From contig JAKITE010000010.1 of NCBI GenBank assembly GCA_021648225.1, positions 1 through 40,610 of the forward strand: DNA of 40,610 nt, in the 5' to 3' direction. The position numbers and the translations under genes were made by a program. This stretch comes from Paracoccaceae bacterium. Lineage in GTDB: Bacteria; Pseudomonadota; Alphaproteobacteria; Rhodobacterales; Rhodobacteraceae. Positions within the stretch are counted from its first letter, which is position 1, and each line of letters opens with the position of its first letter. Below, piece by piece: positions 1 to 7,670 of this stretch. A model generated the notes under the pieces. The model was not told the origin of the DNA. It searched no databases and was given only the letters and a program-made list of their open reading frames with translations.

Positions 1-131
1 CAGAATGGCTCTGGACATACAACAACGACCGGCCCAACATGGCCCTCGGCGGGATCACACCCGCAATGAAACTGAAACTAGCCGCGTAATCCTACAAGCG
101 GACCCCATTAAAAATGGGGGGATTACCGTGG
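1..131 (+). mobile_element. 3' end of an IS3-family insertion sequence
   Basis: The window opens inside an insertion sequence. It holds the last codons of an OrfB-type integrase (3-89) followed by about 40 bp of non-coding terminus. The terminus contains a perfect 7-bp inverted repeat (CCCCATT at 103-109, AATGGGG at 113-119). Immediately after about position 130 an integrase reading frame resumes, so I place the element boundary near 127-133. The exact last base cannot be fixed without the left end, which lies outside the window. Confidence 0.7.
3..89 (+). CDS. IS3-family transposase OrfB, C-terminal fragment
   Basis: Reading from base 3, the 28 residues before the TAA at 87-89 carry the hallmark C-terminus of IS3-family DDE integrases: an aromatic stretch (WLWTYNNDRPN) followed by an L-G-G-I-T-P-A motif and a basic tail. 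This family cuts and pastes the element through a DDE catalytic core, which lies upstream and outside the window. The gene is cut only by the window edge, so intactness cannot be judged. The stop codon is followed by the terminal repeat of the element, as expected for OrfB. Confidence 0.85.
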   Translation, partial: EWLWTYNNDRPNMALGGITPAMKLKLAA

Positions 132-951
132 CAAATCCAAGACGGGCAAGCCGCTTGCCAAATCTTCCATGCGGGCAATCTTGGCCACGCTTCGAGAGTT
201 TTTTCTTTGGTTATCTCAGCAGGACGGTTTTCGAAGTAAAATCAAAGCGGCGGATGCCGATTACTTCAATCTGTCACGTCGTGACGAAGCAGAAGCACGC
301 GCCGCCCCACCACGCCCTGCGCCAAGTATAAACCAAGCAAAACGTACGCTGGGACTTATGCCAAGCACCACGCCGCACCAAAAGAGGGATAAGGCCGTAT
401 TCGCCCTTCTTTGCCTCACAGGTATTCGCGTGGCGGCTCTGGCATCGCTTAAAATCAAGCATATAGACTTGCGTGAAAAATCAGTGACCCAAAACCCAAG
501 GGAAGTGGCTACGAAATTCGGCAGGCCAATTGATACCTTCTTTGTCAAAGATTTTAGCGAGGCGGAAAAAGTGCTTGCTGATTGGCTTACCTATCTCGAC
601 GAAACAGAACTATACGGTCCAGACGATCCGCTTTTCCCGACAACGGCGGTTCAGGCAAGCATAGGCAAAGGTTTCGCCGTAGCGGGCTTTCACCGCAACC
701 ATTGGAAAAGCACGGAACCCATCCGCAAAATCGTTAAGCAAGCTTATGAAAACGCAAACTTGCCAAATTACGGCCCCCATGCCTTTCGTCACATGCTTGC
801 TCGCCATGTGGTCAAGAATTGTGCTTCAGTCGCCGAGTTGGTTGCCACGTCTCAAAACCTTGGCCATACAGATGTTTTAACGACTTTGCGGAGTTATGGG
901 CAGATTAGTCGCAATGAACAAAGACGGCTAATTACGGGTAATAAGGACTAA
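130..951 (+). pseudogene. Tyrosine recombinase (phage/island integrase), 5' end removed by the IS insertion
   Basis: The frame reads as a tyrosine recombinase with all visible catalytic residues. Counting from the first ATG (169) these are R87 in the T-G-I-R box, H204-x-x-R207 (H-A-F-R), H233 in L-G-H-T-D, and the nucleophile Y243. Codons continue in frame upstream of that ATG to about 130 (K-T-G-K-P-L-A-K-S-S), then hit IS sequence with an in-frame TAA at 109-111. The N-terminal arm-binding domain, and probably part of the core-binding domain, is therefore missing. About 270 codons remain, against roughly 350-400 for intact relatives. It points towards the tRNA-Ser(UGA) gene 124 bp downstream, the usual arrangement for an island that integrates at a tRNA 3' end. 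Initiation at 169 could still yield a catalytic-domain protein, but normal recombinase function is unlikely. Confidence 0.8.
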
Positions 952-998
952 ATGGGGCGTAATGTGTCTACAAGACGCGATTTTAAAGCCGAACAAAG

Positions 999-1020
999 TG
1001 TGGGAACGCATGTGGGAACG
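999..1020 (+). repeat. Two direct copies of a 10-mer between integrase and tRNA
   Basis: TGTGGGAACG occurs at 999-1008 and again at 1011-1020, a 12-bp period of about one helical turn. It lies in the 123-bp gap between the integrase stop and the tRNA-Ser 3' end. Closely spaced short direct repeats here are what integrase arm-type binding sites look like. That reading is an inference; the rest of the gap shows no gene. Confidence 0.4.
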
Positions 1021-1074
1021 AAAAGTGCGAACATTAAAAATATATAATACCTTCAATGCTTTAGTTCTAAGCTC

Positions 1075-1164
1075 TGGCGGAGGAGGTGGGATTCGAACCC
1101 ACGGTAGACTTTCACCTACGTCGGTTTTCAAAACCGGTGCATTCGACCACTCTGCCACCCCTCC
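1075..1164 (-). tRNA. tRNA-Ser(UGA)
   Basis: A 90-nt class II tRNA on the minus strand. The 5' acceptor strand GGAGGGG pairs with CTCCTCC, followed by discriminator G and an encoded CCA (1075-1077). The T-arm contains GGTTCGAATCC. The anticodon loop TTTGAAA gives anticodon UGA (serine UCN codons), and the long variable arm is typical of tRNA-Ser. Its 3' end faces the truncated integrase, so it is the probable attachment site of the island lying to the left. Confidence 0.95.
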
Positions 1165-1364
1165 GACGCCTGTCTTTTAACGGCTGCTTCCGCAGACGTC
1201 CACAGCCTGTTTTTACTTTTTTGCCACGCTTCCCTTGTCGGTTTTTATTCGCTATGCTGCGCCAAATGATCGTCAAAAGACGGCAAATTCGGCAGAGCAT
1301 ATCCCAAATTGCCCCAATCGGGCGCGGCGCAATTTTAATTGGCCGTCGGAAACAGGAGAAAATA

Positions 1365-2225
1365 ATGCGTATTTCAGCTTATCGCCCCAAAACCTTAAGG
1401 CTTTTAATCGCCGGAGGGTTGATTTTCGGCCTTGCTGCTTGTGAACAAGGCGCTGTTATTGGCGCTGCTTCCTCGCCCGCCCCTGCCCCCGGTGCCACCA
1501 CGGTTGAACAAGATGTCGAGCGGCCGGATATATTTTCAGTAACGGAAAATGCCTTATGGGATGGCCGGCCATCGCTGGGCGGAGTCTGGGTTGCGTATCC
1601 AGACCATATCGACCCGGAACGAGTGGTTATAACCAATGTTGCAACCGGCGATTCTGTTATCGGAGCATTGTTCCGCCGCGAGCGCGAAAACCCCGGCCCT
1701 GCGATCCAGCTATCCTCCGATGCGGCCTCGGCTATCGGCGTTTTGGCGGGCAGCCCTACCGAGGTATCCATCGTAGTGTTACGCCGCGAAACCATCGAAA
1801 TTGCCCCGCCAGAACCCGAACTGACTGCCGAAGTCGAACCGGTTTCTATTGGCGAAATTGTCGAAGAAGTGCTGAGCGACACCCCCATCCCTGCCCCGTC
1901 AGGCGGAGCCGTAATCCCGCCTGTGCCGCGCGCATCTGCAACCCCTGCTGAAATTGCGCCGGTTGTGGCACCTGTTGCGGCCACCGGCCCTGCCCCTGCA
2001 AAGCCCTTTATCCAGATCGGCACGTTTTCATCGGAACAAAATGCCAAAGACCTTGTGGCTATTTTGGCAAATGCGGGCGTCCAGGCCGAAGTCCGCGCCA
2101 ACGTTTCAGGTGAACGCACGCTTTATCGTGTGGTTTCCGGTCCGGCCAGCACCCGTTCGGAACGTGATGAGCGGTTGCGGATCATAAAAAGCCTCGGGTT
2201 CACCGATGCGTTCATCTTTGGCTAG
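1365..2225 (+). CDS. SPOR-domain lipoprotein with degenerate RlpA-like barrel
   Basis: The 286-residue product begins with a lipoprotein signal (L-A-A-C, modified Cys26), so it should be anchored in a membrane facing the periplasm. Residues about 45-135 resemble the double-psi barrel of RlpA (an I-T-N-V-A-T-G-D-S-V run), but the catalytic N-D-R-G-P segment of lytic transglycosylases is not present. A Pro/Ala-rich linker (about 140-210) leads to a C-terminal SPOR domain (about 211-286). SPOR domains bind denuded septal peptidoglycan, so a role at the division site is likely. The ATG at 1365 was chosen because AGGAG precedes it and the signal peptide starts there; earlier codons in this frame run back through the tRNA. 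The next gene, a D,D-carboxypeptidase, starts 10 bp downstream and fits a cell-wall role. Confidence 0.75.
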   Translation: MRISAYRPKTLRLLIAGGLIFGLAACEQGAVIGAASSPAPAPGATTVEQDVERPDIFSVTENALWDGRPSLGGVWVAYPDHIDPERVVITNVATGDSVIGALFRRERENPGPAIQLSSDAASAIGVLAGSPTEVSIVVLRRETIEIAPPEPELTAEVEPVSIGEIVEEVLSDTPIPAPSGGAVIPPVPRASATPAEIAPVVAPVAATGPAPAKPFIQIGTFSSEQNAKDLVAILANAGVQAEVRANVSGERTLYRVVSGPASTRSERDERLRIIKSLGFTDAFIFG

Positions 2226-2235
2226 AAAGACGCCC

Positions 2236-3399
2236 ATGAAAATTCTATCCGCTTTTGTTGCCACTGTTATGGCATTTGCATCGCCAGCTTTTGCGCTGGA
2301 AACCGCCGCCCGCGCTGCCATGGTGGTCGATTATGACACCGGCACCGTGTTATTTGCCAAAAATGAAGACGAGGCATTGCCGCCCGCCTCCATGTCAAAA
2401 TTAATGACCCTGAATATGGTTTTTGAGGCACTGGAATCTGGGCGCATATTGCTGACAGACAAGTTCGTTGTTTCAGATTATGCGGTTAATTTTTGTGGCG
2501 GCCCAGCAAATTGCGGGTCTTCGATGTTTCTGGATACCCGCGACCGTGTCACCGTAGAAGACCTGATAAAAGGTGTGATTGTTTTGTCGGGCAATGACGC
2601 AAGCGTTGTGCTGGCCGAAGGTCTGGCCGGATCGGAGGCCGAATTTGCCTTACGCATGAATGAGCGCGCCCGCGAACTTGGCATGTTGAACTCCACCTTT
2701 ACCAATGCTACCGGCTGGCCCGACCCAGAACACCGGATGAGCGCGCGTGATCTGGTGCTTTTGTCGCGACGCCTGATCAAACAATTCCCGCAATATTACG
2801 AATATTTTGCCATGACGGAATTCGAATTTGACAATCGGGTGCCAAGCAACCGGTTTAATCGTAACCCGTTACTTGGTCTGGGTATTGGCGCTGACGGTTT
2901 GAAAACCGGCCATACCAACGAGGCCGGTTTTGGTATTGTTGCCTCTGCGGTTCGTAATGACCGGCGGGTGATTATCATGATCACCGGCATGGAAAGCGCC
3001 GCCGCACGCGAAGCCGAGGCCGAACGGCTGGTCACTTGGGCATTTCGTGAATTTACGGTTGCAACCCTGTTTACCGGCAATACCGAAATTGCAACTGCCG
3101 ATGTCTGGCTGGGCAAGGCCGCAAATGTTGGCTTGGCCCCGCTAGAAGACATTTCGATGTTGATGCCATACCGGACCATCCCCGATGTCACCGCAAATGT
3201 AGTTTTTGACGGGCCGATCGCTGCGCCGATAACTGCGGGTGAAATGCTGGGGGAACTGGTGGTTGAAATTCCCGATATGGGCACATTTCGCTTTCCGCTG
3301 GCCGCCACCGATGATGTTGCCGCTGCCGGGTTTACAGACCGGTTCAAGGCAGCGTTCTTCATTCTTAAAGACCGTATATTAAGCAAAGAAGCACTGTGA
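2236..3399 (+). CDS. D-alanyl-D-alanine carboxypeptidase (PBP5/6 family)
   Basis: Serine-type D,D-carboxypeptidase that removes the terminal D-Ala from peptidoglycan stem peptides in the periplasm. The 387-residue product has a Sec signal peptide (cleavage probably after A-F-A, residue 20). All three penicillin-binding motifs are visible: S52-M-S-K55 (nucleophile and general base), S118-G-N120 and K223-T-G. A C-terminal beta-rich domain and a final amphipathic helix (about 365-387) fit the PBP5-type membrane anchor. The ATG at 2236 begins the signal peptide. The stop overlaps the GTG start of thymidylate kinase, so the two are translationally coupled. It belongs to the dacA/dacC/dacF group; which symbol applies cannot be decided here. 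Confidence 0.92.
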   Translation: MKILSAFVATVMAFASPAFALETAARAAMVVDYDTGTVLFAKNEDEALPPASMSKLMTLNMVFEALESGRILLTDKFVVSDYAVNFCGGPANCGSSMFLDTRDRVTVEDLIKGVIVLSGNDASVVLAEGLAGSEAEFALRMNERARELGMLNSTFTNATGWPDPEHRMSARDLVLLSRRLIKQFPQYYEYFAMTEFEFDNRVPSNRFNRNPLLGLGIGADGLKTGHTNEAGFGIVASAVRNDRRVIIMITGMESAAAREAEAERLVTWAFREFTVATLFTGNTEIATADVWLGKAANVGLAPLEDISMLMPYRTIPDVTANVVFDGPIAAPITAGEMLGELVVEIPDMGTFRFPLAATDDVAAAGFTDRFKAAFFILKDRILSKEAL

Positions 3400-4022
3400 A
3401 ACGAAACGGGTTTTTCTTGACATTTGAGGGCGCGGATGGCTCTGGCAAATCCACGCAGGCCCGGCGTTTGGCTGAAACCCTAAAATCCCGTGGGCTTGAC
3501 GTGGTGTTAACCCGCGAACCGGGCGGATCAGCTGGCGCAGAGGAAATCAGGAAATTATTGGTAGAGGGTGATCCGGCACGTTGGTCTGCCGAAACCGAGA
3601 TCCTGCTATTTACCGCCGCGCGCCGCGACCATCTGGAACGCACGATTTTACCTGCACTGGCGCGTGGTGCCATTGTTATTTCTGACAGGTTTGCCGATTC
3701 AACCCGTGTCTATCAAGGGGCGGCACGGGCAGACCTGCGCCAGACGGTTGATAAATTGCACAGCCTGATGATCAGCCATGAACCGGACCTGACGCTGGTT
3801 TTTGATATTGATGCCAATACAGGTTTGGCGCGTGGGCTGGCGCGGCAATCTGGCGAAGACCGTTTTGAGGAACTGGGTGCCGGTTTTCAACAAAAACTGC
3901 GCTTGGGCTATCAGGCATTGCTACAGGATTTCCCTGATCGCTGTGTATCCATTGATGGCAGCGGCAGCATTGATCAGGTGGCCGATACGGTTCTAAACGC
4001 GGTAAATGGACACCTGCCATGA
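3396..4022 (+). CDS. tmk: Thymidylate kinase
   Basis: Phosphorylates dTMP to dTDP with ATP in the cytoplasmic dTTP pathway. The 208-residue protein has the P-loop G12-A-D-G-S-G-K-S-T20, the T-R-E-P-G-G nucleotide-site motif, the S-D-R-F/Y-type (D-R-F) motif and a lid segment with R-G-L-A-R-Q-S-G-E-D-R-F. Length is normal for the family. The start is GTG at 3396, overlapping the preceding stop by a few bases, and the 3' end overlaps the ATG of holB (ATGA). The tmk-holB-tatD order is common in alphaproteobacteria. Confidence 0.97.
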   Translation: MKRNGFFLTFEGADGSGKSTQARRLAETLKSRGLDVVLTREPGGSAGAEEIRKLLVEGDPARWSAETEILLFTAARRDHLERTILPALARGAIVISDRFADSTRVYQGAARADLRQTVDKLHSLMISHEPDLTLVFDIDANTGLARGLARQSGEDRFEELGAGFQQKLRLGYQALLQDFPDRCVSIDGSGSIDQVADTVLNAVNGHLP

Positions 4023-5119
4023 GCGATGAAATCCCAGAACCCGATCGTATCGAAGACGCGCCACATCCGCGCGAAAACAAACCGCTGATTGGCCAGCAAC
4101 AGGCCGAAGCAGATTTTTTATCGGCCTATAATACCGGCCGGTTACATCATGCGTGGTTAATTGGCGGGCCGCGCGGCATTGGCAAAGCAACCCTTGCATG
4201 GCGCATCGCGCGGTTTTTGCTTAGCACCGAACCGGCAGGCATGTTTGGCCAGCCTGAAAACCTGTCATCGCCGGATGCGCATCCGGTAACGCGGCGGATT
4301 AACGCGCTTGCCGAACCGGGGGTGTATATTTGCCGCCGTGGCTGGGATGAAAAGAAAAAGCGGCTTAAAACGGTGATTACCGTTGATGAAGTGCGCAAAC
4401 TGAAAAGCTTTTTTACCATGTCGGCCACCGATGGCGGCTGGCGGGTGGCGATTGTCGATGCCGCCGAGGAACTGAACAGCGCCGCTGCCAATGCTTTGCT
4501 GAAAATCCTCGAAGAACCACCCGAAAAAGCCATTATTTTACTGGTCAGCCACCAGCCGTCAAAATTACTGCCCACCATCCGTTCGCGCTGTCGCATGCTG
4601 CGCTGCGAGACCCTTGGGGCTGATGATTTATTACAGGTGCTGCAACAAACCGGTTTTGAGGCCAACAATCCGCAAGCATTGGCGGAACTGGCGATTGGAT
4701 CACCGGGCGATGCCATCCGGCTGATTTCCGGCAATGGCATTGAAACCTATCAAAATATCATCAACATTCTGGCAAAAGCCCCCAACCTGCCCCGCCCTGC
4801 CCTGACCGCACTTGGCAATAGTTGCGCGGCGCGCGGCAATGCCGAATTTTACGCCAGTGTCATCACCCTGGTTGAGCTGGCGCTGGTGCGTATGGCGCGA
4901 CATGGTGCCAAGGCCAAAATGCATGCCGCCACCCCGCAAGAAATGGCGGTTTTTGAAAAACTGTGCCATTCCGAACCCCAATCTCGCATCTGGGCCGAGC
5001 TGCAACAGCAACTGACCGGCCGGATTGCCCATGCGGTTGCGGTAAACCTTGACCCCGCGCAAGTGATCCTTGATACCTTTTTGAAAATAGAATCCGCAGC
5101 CATCCGTGCCCTGCGCTAA
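4019..5119 (+). CDS. holB: DNA polymerase III subunit delta'
   Basis: Clamp-loader subunit that, with gamma/tau and delta, loads the beta sliding clamp. The 366-residue protein has an AAA+ fold with a Walker-A-like loop (G-P-R-G-I-G-K-A-T, residues about 50-58), a core segment with L-L-K-I-L-E-E-P-P and a sensor/arginine-finger region ending S-R-C-R-M-L. These are hallmarks of delta'. A C-terminal helical collar domain follows. It is coupled to tmk by an ATGA overlap, and tatD follows after 17 bp. Confidence 0.93.
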   Translation: MSDEIPEPDRIEDAPHPRENKPLIGQQQAEADFLSAYNTGRLHHAWLIGGPRGIGKATLAWRIARFLLSTEPAGMFGQPENLSSPDAHPVTRRINALAEPGVYICRRGWDEKKKRLKTVITVDEVRKLKSFFTMSATDGGWRVAIVDAAEELNSAAANALLKILEEPPEKAIILLVSHQPSKLLPTIRSRCRMLRCETLGADDLLQVLQQTGFEANNPQALAELAIGSPGDAIRLISGNGIETYQNIINILAKAPNLPRPALTALGNSCAARGNAEFYASVITLVELALVRMARHGAKAKMHAATPQEMAVFEKLCHSEPQSRIWAELQQQLTGRIAHAVAVNLDPAQVILDTFLKIESAAIRALR

Positions 5120-5136
5120 GTTTTCCGGAATACAAA

Positions 5137-5937
5137 ATGCCCGAACCCCAAATAGTAGACAGCCATTGCCATCTTGATTTCCCCCAATTTACCGAGAATC
5201 TGGACGGGGTGATCACCCGCGCTGTCACCGCTGGCGTTACCCGTATGGTGACCATTTGCACCAAGCTGGTCGAGATCGAGCAGGTGCAAAAAATTGCAGA
5301 CACCCATGCGCCGGTATTTTTTGCCGCTGGCACCCACCCGATGAATGTGGCTGACCAACCGATGGTCTCGGTTGAGGATCTGCTGGCCTTGGCCAAGCAT
5401 CCCAAAATGATCGGCATTGGTGAAACCGGATTGGATTACCATTATACGGTTGAAAGCATGGCGCTTCAGAAAACCTCATTACGCATCCATATCGAAGCAG
5501 CGCGGCGCACTGGTTTACCGCTGATCATTCATGCCCGCGCCGCGGATGCGGATATGGCTGAATTGCTGCGCGAAGAATATCAAAACGGTGCTTATAGCTG
5601 CGTGATGCATTGTTTTTCCTCCAGCGCCGAATTGGCCAGAGCCGCGCTGGATTTGGGGTTTTATCTGTCGATGTCGGGCATTGCGACATTCAAGAAATCA
5701 CAGGAATTGCGCAATATTTTTGCCGCCGCACCGGTTGATCGTATTTTGGTGGAAACCGACGCGCCATATTTGGCCCCCATGCCCCATCGCGGCAAAACCA
5801 ATGAACCGGCCTATACCGCATTTACTGCACGGGTAGGCGCGGAAATATACGGGCTGGAATATGATGTATTCGCCAGGCAGACCTCGGAAAATTTTGACCG
5901 GCTGTTTAGCAAAGCCGCAAAATGGACCAGCCAATGA
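5137..5937 (+). CDS. TatD-family metal-dependent hydrolase
   Basis: The 266-residue protein is a TIM-barrel amidohydrolase-like enzyme of the TatD family; characterised members act as metal-dependent DNases or deacylases. Metal ligands are visible: H10-x-H12 near the N-terminus, G-E-T-G-L-D-Y in the middle, a second histidine run (I-I-H-A-R; V-M-H-C-F) and the C-terminal E-T-D-A-P-Y. Length is normal. It lies 17 bp after holB and overlaps the next gene by ATGA, so it is part of the same operon. It could carry the ycfH-type name; the substrate is unknown. Confidence 0.93.
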   Translation: MPEPQIVDSHCHLDFPQFTENLDGVITRAVTAGVTRMVTICTKLVEIEQVQKIADTHAPVFFAAGTHPMNVADQPMVSVEDLLALAKHPKMIGIGETGLDYHYTVESMALQKTSLRIHIEAARRTGLPLIIHARAADADMAELLREEYQNGAYSCVMHCFSSSAELARAALDLGFYLSMSGIATFKKSQELRNIFAAAPVDRILVETDAPYLAPMPHRGKTNEPAYTAFTARVGAEIYGLEYDVFARQTSENFDRLFSKAAKWTSQ

Positions 5938-6734
5938 GCGCAAAGCTGCGATTTACGATACTGGGTTGCGGGTCTTCGGCAGGCGTGCCGCGCATTGGCG
6001 GTGATTGGGGCGCTTGTGACCCCAAAAACCCCAAGAACCGCCGTCGCAGATGTTCGATGCTGGTGGAACAGATCACAGGTTCTGGCACAACCCGCATATT
6101 GATCGACACCGGCCCTGATCTGCGCGAACAGCTATTGGATGCGGGTGTCTCAACGCTGGATGCCGTGGTCTATACCCACCCCCATGCTGACCATGTGCAC
6201 GGGGTCGATGACCTGCGGGTGGTGGTTTATAATATGAAAACCCGCCTGCAAGTCTATGCGGATGCCAATACCACCAATGATCTGATCTCGCGGTTTGGTT
6301 ATGTTTTTGTGCAACCCAAAAGCAGTAATTATCCGCCAATTCTGGATTTGAACCCGATTGACGGGCCGATCAAAATCAACGGTGCTGGCGGCGAAATATT
6401 GATTGAACCTTTCGAGGTCGAACATGGCCGCATAGATGCATTGGGGTTTCGCATTGGCGGTTTGGCCTATTTACCCGATGTGTCGGATATGAATGAAACC
6501 GCATGGCAGGCAGTTAAAAACCTTGATATCTGGGTGCTGGACGCCCTGCGCCGGGACCCGCACCCGACCCATGTGCATCTGGAAAAATCGCTGCAATGGA
6601 TTGCCAAAGCCAAGCCCAAACAGGCGGTGCTGACCAACATGCATATTGATATGGATTACGCGACGCTGGCCAGCGAAACGCCCGAAAATGTCACCCCTGC
6701 CTATGATGGCATGGTGCTGGAAATTGAGGTTTGA
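5934..6734 (+). CDS. Metallo-beta-lactamase-fold phosphodiesterase (PhnP-like)
   Basis: The 266-residue protein has the metallo-beta-lactamase signature H82-P-H-A-D86-H87, further histidines downstream and an N-terminal G-C-G-S-S-A-G-V-P segment. That combination is typical of the PhnP / tRNase Z-like branch, which hydrolyses cyclic phosphate or phosphodiester bonds. A D-P-K-N-P-K-N-R-R-R-R-C-S stretch near residue 30 is characteristic of this subgroup. I chose the ATG at 5934 because it overlaps the tatD stop (ATGA); an in-frame ATG at 5922 is the alternative. No phosphonate genes are nearby, so a general housekeeping role coupled to tatD is more likely than phosphonate breakdown. Confidence 0.85.
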   Translation: MSAKLRFTILGCGSSAGVPRIGGDWGACDPKNPKNRRRRCSMLVEQITGSGTTRILIDTGPDLREQLLDAGVSTLDAVVYTHPHADHVHGVDDLRVVVYNMKTRLQVYADANTTNDLISRFGYVFVQPKSSNYPPILDLNPIDGPIKINGAGGEILIEPFEVEHGRIDALGFRIGGLAYLPDVSDMNETAWQAVKNLDIWVLDALRRDPHPTHVHLEKSLQWIAKAKPKQAVLTNMHIDMDYATLASETPENVTPAYDGMVLEIEV

Positions 6735-7666
6735 TCGCATCGATCTTTGATACCGTCGCGCCGGTATTTTTGCTGATTTTTTCAGGTTCTGCTGTGGCAA
6801 AACTGGGCTGGCTATCGCGCGGCGGGGTTGACGGGCTGATGTCTTTTGCCCTGAAATTTGCAGCACCCTGCCTGTTGTTTTTAAGCGTGCGCAATCTTGA
6901 CCTTTCCCAGTCGTTTAATATTGGGCTGCTAGGGTCGTTTTACCTGCCTGCAACCATCAGCTTTGGCTTAGGCTTTGCCATTGCAAGGCTGGTTTTCAAA
7001 CGCCGCCCCGGCGAGGCTATCGCTATTGGTTTTACCGCGCTATTTTCCAATTCGCTTTTACTAGGCCTGCCGATTTCAGAGCGCGCATACGGGCTGGCAA
7101 GCACCGACACCAATATCGCCATCATTGCAGTTCATGCGCCGTTTTGCTATCTGCTGGGCATTTCCACCATGGAATATTTTCGCGCTGATGGCCAAGGTTT
7201 GCAAAAAACCGTGATTACCATCCTTTTGGCCATGTTCAAAAACCCGCTGATGATTGGTATCGGATTGGGTTTTCTGGTAAATATCACCGGCTTGCCTGTG
7301 TTTACGCCGGTAATTTCCGTGGTCGAGATGCTGGGTCAGGTCATGCTGCCCTCGGCATTATTTGCGCTGGGCGGGGTTTTAACCCGATATTCGATTGGCA
7401 AAGCCCTGCCAGAGGCCTCGGCCATGGCCGCTTTGTCGCTGGTTGTGCACCCGCTGCTGGCTTATATCTTTGCCAGATATATTTTTGATCTGCCCCATGA
7501 AATCTTGCGAAACCTGGTGCTTACCGCCGCCATGGCACCGGGGATCAATGCCTATATTTTTGCCAATCTTTACCGGCGCGCCGAAGATGTTGCTGCCAAT
7601 ACGGTGCTTTTGGCAACCATTGCCTCGATTTTTACAGCCTCGGCGTGGATTTGGTTTTTGGGTTAA
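6731..7666 (+). CDS. AEC-family (auxin efflux carrier-like) permease
   Basis: The 311-residue product is almost entirely hydrophobic, with about ten membrane segments in two bundles. It has the A-P-x-x-N/F architecture of the auxin efflux carrier/YfdV family, including a central L-P-S-A-L-F-A-L-G-G-V motif and a late A-P-G-I-N-A segment. Such carriers export or exchange small organic anions in the cytoplasmic membrane; the substrate is unknown. The start is an unusual TTG at 6731, inside the previous stop (TTGA overlap), so translation probably depends on coupling. The gene converges on the ABC permease, with only 4 bp between their stops. Confidence 0.85.
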   Translation: MIASIFDTVAPVFLLIFSGSAVAKLGWLSRGGVDGLMSFALKFAAPCLLFLSVRNLDLSQSFNIGLLGSFYLPATISFGLGFAIARLVFKRRPGEAIAIGFTALFSNSLLLGLPISERAYGLASTDTNIAIIAVHAPFCYLLGISTMEYFRADGQGLQKTVITILLAMFKNPLMIGIGLGFLVNITGLPVFTPVISVVEMLGQVMLPSALFALGGVLTRYSIGKALPEASAMAALSLVVHPLLAYIFARYIFDLPHEILRNLVLTAAMAPGINAYIFANLYRRAEDVAANTVLLATIASIFTASAWIWFLG

Positions 7667-7670
7667 CCGC

